DNA of 64,000 bases from Choricystis sp. odSpoLacu1 (Eukaryota; Chlorophyta; Trebouxiophyceae). Made by a program: the position numbers and the translations under genes. Positions 58,874 through 64,000 of this stretch are shown here, one piece after another; position 1 is the first letter of the stretch; every line of letters starts with the position of its first letter. Under the pieces are notes generated by a model. That model did not search any database. It saw only the letters and a list, made by a program, of their open reading frames with translations, and was not told the DNA's origin. Location: assembly GCA_958009055.1 (NCBI GenBank), contig OY253659.1:496001-560000 (forward strand). Reading direction: 5' to 3'.

Positions 58874-60907
58874 ATGGCCATGCTGCTGCGTCCTCGTGCG
58901 CTGGTGGTGGGCGGCCGCCCGACCCCCTGCCGCGCGGCGCGGGCGCGCCCGATTGCTCAGTGCGTTTTGTTTTTTTTTGTTGGCGTGTGGGCGCGTAGCC
59001 TTCCGGCAGTGTGAGCTGCCCTGGCCCGCCGCGCGCCAGTCAGGATCAGAGTGGTGTGCATGGGCGATGAGGTGCCAGAAAAACACGCGGCCAACGCGCC
59101 AGACACGCGTGCCAATTTTGTCGACACCCCCCCGACCTAACCCCCACCCTCAGCCCGCTCCACCCGGCCCGCCCCCTCCCCCACCTCCACCCCTCCCCCC
59201 CCGCCGCCCTGGCCTCCTCCGACGATGACGACGTCGTGGTGGCCCAAGTGAAGGCGTCCCCCCCTCCCTTCGTGTGGAAGGGGGCCAAACCACTCCCCCT
59301 GGCCGCGTCCCTTGCTCTCGGCCTGGCCGTCCGCTTCCTCATCCCCATCCCCGCCGGCTTGACGCCTGACGCGTGGTCCCTGCTGGCCGTGTTCACCACC
59401 ACAGTGGCCGGCCTCGTGCTGGAGCCTCTCCCCACGGGCGCGTGGGCGGCGGTGTGCGCGACTGGCGCGATTGCGTCGCGCGCGCTCACATTTGCCCAAG
59501 CCTTCTCCGCCTTCCGCAACGACGTCATCTGGTTGATTGTCACCTCGTTTTTCTTCGCGGCGGGCTTCCAAAAGACGGGGCTGGGGGAGAGGATTGCCAA
59601 CCTGTTTGTCAAGGCATTCGGAAAATCCACGCTGGGCTTGGCCTACGGCCTGGCCGCCGCCGAAGCCGTGCTCGCCCCCGCCATGCCGTCCACGACGGCG
59701 AGGGCGGGGGGCGTGTTCATGCCGATCATTGACTCGCTGGCGAGGGCGAGTGGGTCCAAACCCAACGACCCCTCCTCCAAAAAGCTGGGCTCGTTTCTGG
59801 TGCAGGCCCAGTTTCAGGGGTCGGTCAACTCGTCCGCCCTGTTCTTGACGGCGGCGGCGCAGGTGAGTGGGTGGAGTGGGGAGGGTGGGTAGATTCAGGG
59901 AGAGGGAGACAAGGAGTGCAGAAAACACCCCACCCACCCCCACCCCCACACCCCCCCTCAACACAACAGAACCTGCTCTGCATGAAGCTTGCCGCCGAGC
60001 TGGGCGTCGCCGTGCCCAACTCGTGGACGACCTGGTTTGTGGCGGCGTCGCTGCCCGCGTTGGTCGGGTTGCTGCTGGCGCCCCTGATTGTCTACAAACT
60101 GGACCCCCCCTCCATCACCTCCACCCCGGACGCCCCCGCCGCCGCCGCCGCCCGCCTCGCCGCCCTGGGCCCCCTGTCCCGGGACGAAGGCGTCATGGCG
60201 GCCACCATGGCGGGCGCGGTCGTCCTGTGGGTGGGGGGTGACGCGCTGGGGGTCCCTGCCGTCCTTGCCGCGCTGGCCGGCCTCTCCGTGCTGCTGTTGA
60301 CGGGGGTGCTGACGTGGAAAGACTGCCTGACGTACACGAGGTGAGAGAGTGGGAGAGGGATGGAATGGAGGTGTGAGGGACGGAGAGAGAGGAGGAAGAG
60401 GCGAGTCGAACAAAACCACTCACGCTTCCACCACCACACACCAGCGCCTGGGACACCCTCTTCTGGTTTGCCATCCTGGTCGGCATGTCGGGCCAGCTCA
60501 ACGCGTCCGGCGTCGTGGGCCACTTTGCGTCTCTCGTGGGTGACGCGCTGTCGGCTGCCGCTCTCTCATGGCCGTCCGCCGCGGCCCTCCTGGCTGGCGC
60601 CTACTGGGCCCTCCACTACCTGTTCGCCTCCCAGACCGCGCACGTGGGGGCGCTGTACTCGGCTTTCTTGGCCATGATGCTCGGCGCGGGCGTGCCGGGC
60701 ACGCTGGCCGCGCTCCTGCTCGCGTGGGTGTCGAACCTGTTTGGGTCGATGACGCACTACGGGTCGGGCCAGGCCGCCGTCTACTACGGCGCCGGCTACG
60801 TCACCCTGGGGGACGTGTTCCGGGCGGGCGCGGTGGGCGCCGTCGTCAACGCGGTCGTGTGGCTGGGGGTGGGGTCGGTGTGGTGGCGGTTTGTCGGGCT
60901 GGTGTGA
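58874..60907 (+). CDS. chloroplast 2-oxoglutarate/malate translocator (DiT1-like)
   Basis: There are four exons: 58874-58959, 59154-59862, 59970-60340 and 60445-60907, with introns of 194, 107 and 104 bp. All phases match, and the product is 542 residues, close to plant DiT1. Exon 1 plus the start of exon 2 give a plastid-type leader. The DASS transporter core follows, with WSLLAVFTTTVAGLVLEPLP, FRNDVIWLIVTSFFFAAGF, KTGLGERIANLFVKAFGKST, APAMPSTTARAGGVFMPI, and QFQGSVNSSALFLTAAAQ joined to NLLCMKLAAE. The final exon holds HYLFASQTAHVGALYSAFLA and HYGSGQAAVYYGAGYV. It exchanges 2-oxoglutarate for malate across the inner envelope, feeding ammonium assimilation. Confidence 0.93.
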
Positions 60908-61002
60908 TTGTGAAAGAAAAAAAAACGTCAAAGTTTCAACCCACACACGCGTTTTGATTGTATCTTACAGTGCCGGCCCACCCTCTCTCTCTCTCAATCC
61001 CG

Positions 61003-62829
61003 TCACCACTCGCCCGCCCACACGCGCGCCGCGTCGGTGCCTGCCGGCACAGGCACCCGCGTCTCAGGCGCCAGCTCGGCAACGTCGCTCACCCCGGTCT
61101 CCACGCCGTCGGCCGCGACGACCGCGCCGCGCCCGCCCCCAAACACCACGTGCTTGGTGCCGTCCGGCAGGTGGGCCTCGATTTGACCTGTGGACACGTA
61201 GTGGTAGATGGAGGCGCCGGAGGGCAGGCCGGCAGTGTGCCACACACCCGAGGCCGCATAGAAATAACACTCGCGCCCGTCTGCATGCGCGCGCCGCACG
61301 TCGCCGTTGGCAAACGCGGTCACGACGCCTCCCTCTGGCCCCGGGACGGCCAGCTTGCGGGTGCTGTCTGCAAAGGCGGCGGCGCGGCGGCCGTCGGGCC
61401 ACGCGCGGTCGCAGCGGGCGGCGCCGTGGGCGGGGACGGCGGGTGGAGGGGAGGAGGAGGGTAGAGTGGTGGGGCGCGCGGGCGGGGAGGACGGAGGCAG
61501 GGGCGCCCACCCGAGCGCCGCGTCTGCCGCCGCGCGCGCGGTCTCTGGGTCCACAGGGACAGCGGCAGCGACAGCAGCCGGCCCAGCGTCCTTCTTGGCG
61601 CGGCGGCGGGGGGAGAGGCGCAGACCGTGCCGCTTGGGCGGCGACAGCGGCGCGGCCGCGCCGTCGTCGCCGCCCGCCGCGGCCGCGCGCCGCAGCGACG
61701 CCACCTCTGCCCGCAGCGCGTCTGCAGCCGCCTTGGCGCGCGCTTCGCGGGCCGACGCAGCAGCCCGCTCAGCCTCCAGCTCGGCTTTGAGAGCGTCCAC
61801 CTGGGCTTTGAGGTCGCGCCAGCCGGTGGGGGGAGGGGTGGCAGCGGCGGGGGTCGCGACCGCGCGCCGACCCCCCTTCGCCGGCGTGCTGCCCCCCGAC
61901 CGCGCCCCCAACGCTTCCGCGCGGGCCACCTCCCGCTCCAGCCGTTCCCGCAGGGCTCGAGCGGCGGCCAGCTCGGCGGCCAGCATGAGGGAGGCGGGGG
62001 TGGGGGAGGGGCGCGGCGGCGGAGGGGGAGGCGCGCCTCCGCCCTCCACCCCCGCCCGCTCCCGCGGGCGGCGGGGCGGGGGCTCGCTGGCGGGAGGCAC
62101 AGGCGACGCCGACAGCGCGGGCTGGGGCACGGCCTTGGAGGAGCGGCGGCCGCCGAACAGAGCGGCCGCGCCGCCGCGGGCGGGGGAGCGCGAGCGGCGG
62201 GGGGTGGGAGACGCGGCTTTGGGCGGCGGCGGCGACGCCGCTTTGGGCGGCGACGCCGCTGGCTCGCGCACAGGAGATGCACGGGAGAGGCAGTCCTGCC
62301 TCTCCCGATCCGGCGACCGCGGCGGCGACGCGGGCAGCCAGGCGGGGCGGTCGGGCGACGGCGCGGCGGGCGGCGGCGGCGGCGGCGCGTGCTTCTGGGT
62401 GCACACCCGCGGCAGCGTCGTCGCCGCCTCCGCATCCGCCTGCAACGCGGCCTCCAGCGCCACAAACTCGGCCAGCTCTGCGTCCGCGCCCGCCGAGTTG
62501 GCGGGGGTTGGCGTGGCGGGTCCCGCGGCCCACACCGCCGGCCGCGCTGGCGACGCCACACCCCCTGCCTTCTCCCAGGCAGCCGCTCTGGCGGCCATGG
62601 AGCCGCTCGTCAGCGCGCCCCCGGGCGGCACGTAGCGCCGGCCGGCGGCGGCGGCCGCCGCGCGCGTGGCCGGTCCGTCGCCACGCCGCAGGAAAGACGA
62701 CTTGCCGGACGCGGGCGTCGCCCCGCTCACGCTGATGGTGGCGGAGGCAGATGGAGTGATTGAGGACGGCGTGGCGGCCAGGGCGGCCGCCGCGGCGGCC
62801 AGGGCGGCCGCGTCAGCGTGGTGGGTCAT
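61003..62829 (-). CDS. SAS-4/CPAP (CENPJ)-like centriole protein with TCP10 C-terminal domain
   Basis: A single exon encodes 608 residues. A long disordered Pro/Ala/Ser region leads to two coiled-coil blocks (ELAAARALRERLEREVARAE and DLKAQVDALKAELEAERAAA). The C-terminus is a T-complex-protein-10 (G-box) domain of repeated short strands: AAFADSTRKLAVPGPEGGVV, TAFANGDVRRAHADGRECYF, SIYHYVSTGQIEAHLPDGTK and HVVFGGG. In animals and Chlamydomonas-type algae this domain belongs to SAS-4/CPAP, which helps build centriole walls. No tubulin-binding PN2-3-like segment is obvious, so it may be a divergent or partial homolog. It is head-to-head with the MyTH4 gene. Confidence 0.82.
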   Translation of the reverse strand: MTHHADAAALAAAAAALAATPSSITPSASATISVSGATPASGKSSFLRRGDGPATRAAAAAAGRRYVPPGGALTSGSMAARAAAWEKAGGVASPARPAVWAAGPATPTPANSAGADAELAEFVALEAALQADAEAATTLPRVCTQKHAPPPPPPAAPSPDRPAWLPASPPRSPDRERQDCLSRASPVREPAASPPKAASPPPPKAASPTPRRSRSPARGGAAALFGGRRSSKAVPQPALSASPVPPASEPPPRRPRERAGVEGGGAPPPPPPRPSPTPASLMLAAELAAARALRERLEREVARAEALGARSGGSTPAKGGRRAVATPAAATPPPTGWRDLKAQVDALKAELEAERAAASAREARAKAAADALRAEVASLRRAAAAGGDDGAAAPLSPPKRHGLRLSPRRRAKKDAGPAAVAAAVPVDPETARAAADAALGWAPLPPSSPPARPTTLPSSSPPPAVPAHGAARCDRAWPDGRRAAAFADSTRKLAVPGPEGGVVTAFANGDVRRAHADGRECYFYAASGVWHTAGLPSGASIYHYVSTGQIEAHLPDGTKHVVFGGGRGAVVAADGVETGVSDVAELAPETRVPVPAGTDAARVWAGEW

Positions 62830-63163
62830 TGGGGAGGGGGGAGATGCAACGGCCTTTGGTTCGCGACTGGCGCCTGGTCGGACGAAACGCCAGCGTCAGT
62901 CGTGACCAGAGAATGACGTGTGTGCAGATTGGGTGTGTGTTGCGGCGGGAGGTGTGTGCGCGGTGGAGGGGGGGAGAGTGATTTGTGGGGGGAGAGGAAA
63001 AGTCGCACGCCGGTAAAAAATGACCGTTTTTTTGGGGGGCAGACCCACAGAGCTCCGTTTTTCTCACTCTCCCCCCTCCCTCCGCCTGGCCAAACAGAGA
63101 GCCGGCTCCCTTGTGCACGCCCCACTCCAACGCGTGCGTCCACGCGTCCACACAGGAGTCCCA

Positions 63164-63204
<41 letters not shown>

Positions 63205-63218
63205 GCACACACACATCA
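62830..63218. promoter_or_regulatory. divergent promoter region, SAS-4-like / MyTH4 gene
   Basis: This 389-bp gap lies between two cytoskeletal genes pointing outward. It includes an (AC)18 run (63165-63200) close to the MyTH4 start. No reading frame is supported. Function is inferred from position. Confidence 0.5.
63165..63200 (+). repeat. (AC)18 microsatellite
   Basis: A perfect AC dinucleotide run 19 bp before the ATG of the MyTH4 gene, in the shared promoter. Confidence 0.95.
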
Positions 63219-64000
63219 ATGGTCGAAGGCGACCCCGCCCCCGACGCGGGCGACGGCTTGGACGGCTTTGCCGACCTGTTCAACGTGAGTCCATGAGGAT
63301 ATTGGGAGAGCACACAGTGCTGGGCCCCCAGACTGGGGGCGACGAATGCACGGCGACGGTGGCGGCGAGGGGGGGGAGAGCAAGGGGCAGACCGGGCCGC
63401 GAAACGCAAACAAAAAGCTGTCCTCCCCCGCCGCACCGCCCCCCTCCCCTCCCACTAACACGCGCTGATGATTGTGTGCACACCCGGTTTCCTGATGTGG
63501 GCTGAAAGGTGGCCGGGAGGCGGCCGTTTTTTTGTTTCGCGCCGCCCATCACACGCCGACCCGCGCAGCCCCCTCTCACGTGCCCTTACTCTTCCCTCCA
63601 CCCTTCCCTCCCACAGCTGGACGCCTTCAACAAAGCCTCCTCCGGCCGCCGTGGCCTGCTGGGCGGGCGAAAGCCGTCCCTGGCGGGCCCCGCGGGCGGC
63701 GGGGAGTGGCGCGTGGGCGACCTGTTGACCCACTCGGCTGTGAGTAGAAGGAGAGGGGGCCTGTGGACCGCGAGAGGGAGTGTGTGGGTGTATGTGTGTG
63801 TGTGCGTTTGGGAGATAGAGGCAGGCGCGGCGTCATCCGTTGTTTTATTTCATCCTCCTTTAACCACCTTTCCCCCCCTCAGGACCCGCTCCCCGCCCCC
63901 CTGCTCAAGCTGACGGGCGATGCCCCCGCCCGCGCCGTCAAACAGTTCGCCTCCGTGCTGCGGTTTACGGGGGACGATGGATCCCCCCCCTCCGGCGCCG
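63219..64000 (+). CDS. N-terminus of a MyTH4-domain motor-type protein (KCBP-like), cut by window end
   Basis: The exons are 63219-63284 (22 codons), 63617-63739 (41 codons) and 63883 onward past the edge. The visible 100 or so residues read MVEGDPAPDAGDGLDGFADL, then LDAFNKASSGRRGLLGGRKP, GEWRVGDLLTHSADPLPAPL and LKLTGDAPARAVKQFASVLR. The last part matches the beginning of a MyTH4 domain (x-P-(I/L)-P-x-x-L-L-K-L, then a helix with AVK-x-F). In the green lineage this N-terminal arrangement is typical of the calmodulin-binding kinesin KCBP (MyTH4-FERM-kinesin-14). A MyTH4 myosin is possible elsewhere in eukaryotes. The motor domain is outside, so the identification rests on a short segment. 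Confidence 0.65.

Overview
This window is nuclear DNA from a compact, very GC-rich eukaryote, most likely a unicellular green alga. The evidence is short GT-AG introns, plastid-type leader peptides, a chloroplast 2-oxoglutarate/malate translocator, a CDKB-like kinase, an mTERF protein, a plastid-type uS15, a pTAC5-like protein, and the start of a MyTH4 protein resembling the green-lineage kinesin KCBP. A SAS-4/CPAP-type centriole protein and a roadblock dynein light chain suggest that the lineage builds or once built flagella. The exact lineage cannot be fixed from the sequence. No bacterial, organellar, viral or CRISPR features were seen, and no rRNA or tRNA gene was recognised.

The window holds 35 protein-coding genes, about one per 1.8 kb, on both strands. 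Eleven neighbouring pairs are divergent and share short intergenic promoters. From left to right: AlaRS (cut by the left edge) | 5-oxoprolinase; V-ATPase subunit C | pTAC5-like protein; triple saposin-B protein; Dug3-Dug2 fusion | HAT1; SDR; PQ-loop/MPDU1; orphan plastid-type protein | GCFC/ILP1; TPM-RING protein | PPi-phosphofructokinase; a satellite and inverted-repeat block; a small orphan gene; SAPS-domain PP6 regulator; roadblock; DJ-1 | GT2; DDX51-like helicase; two tandem RING-CH/PB1-like genes; archease | AlgH; Caprin-like | LSM4; RRP9; CDK; ANK-BTB | uS15; DUF92; mTERF | small membrane protein; chloroplast dicarboxylate translocator; SAS-4/CPAP-like | MyTH4 protein (cut by the right edge).

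Most genes are housekeeping. Themes include glutathione breakdown (5-oxoprolinase and the Dug fusion), RNA metabolism (HAT1, GCFC, archease, LSM4, RRP9, DDX51-like, Caprin-like), plastid function, and microtubule/centriole biology.

The most unusual items are: (1) a single polypeptide joining the class-II glutamine amidotransferase Dug3 to the WD40-M20 peptidase Dug2; (2) a 577-bp array of an 11-bp unit between perfect 110-bp inverted repeats, with a TTAGGG-type telomere-like motif at one junction and a diverged third copy of the arm in front of the next gene; (3) at least ten coding-frame breaks, mostly at mononucleotide or GC-dinucleotide tracts and nearly all consistent with one extra repeat unit, which points to consensus overcalling or real tract instability; (4) an almost exclusive TGA stop codon, often followed at once by a GAGAGA-type purine run, and introns that tend to be purine/GT-rich at the 5' end and pyrimidine/CA-rich at the 3' end.
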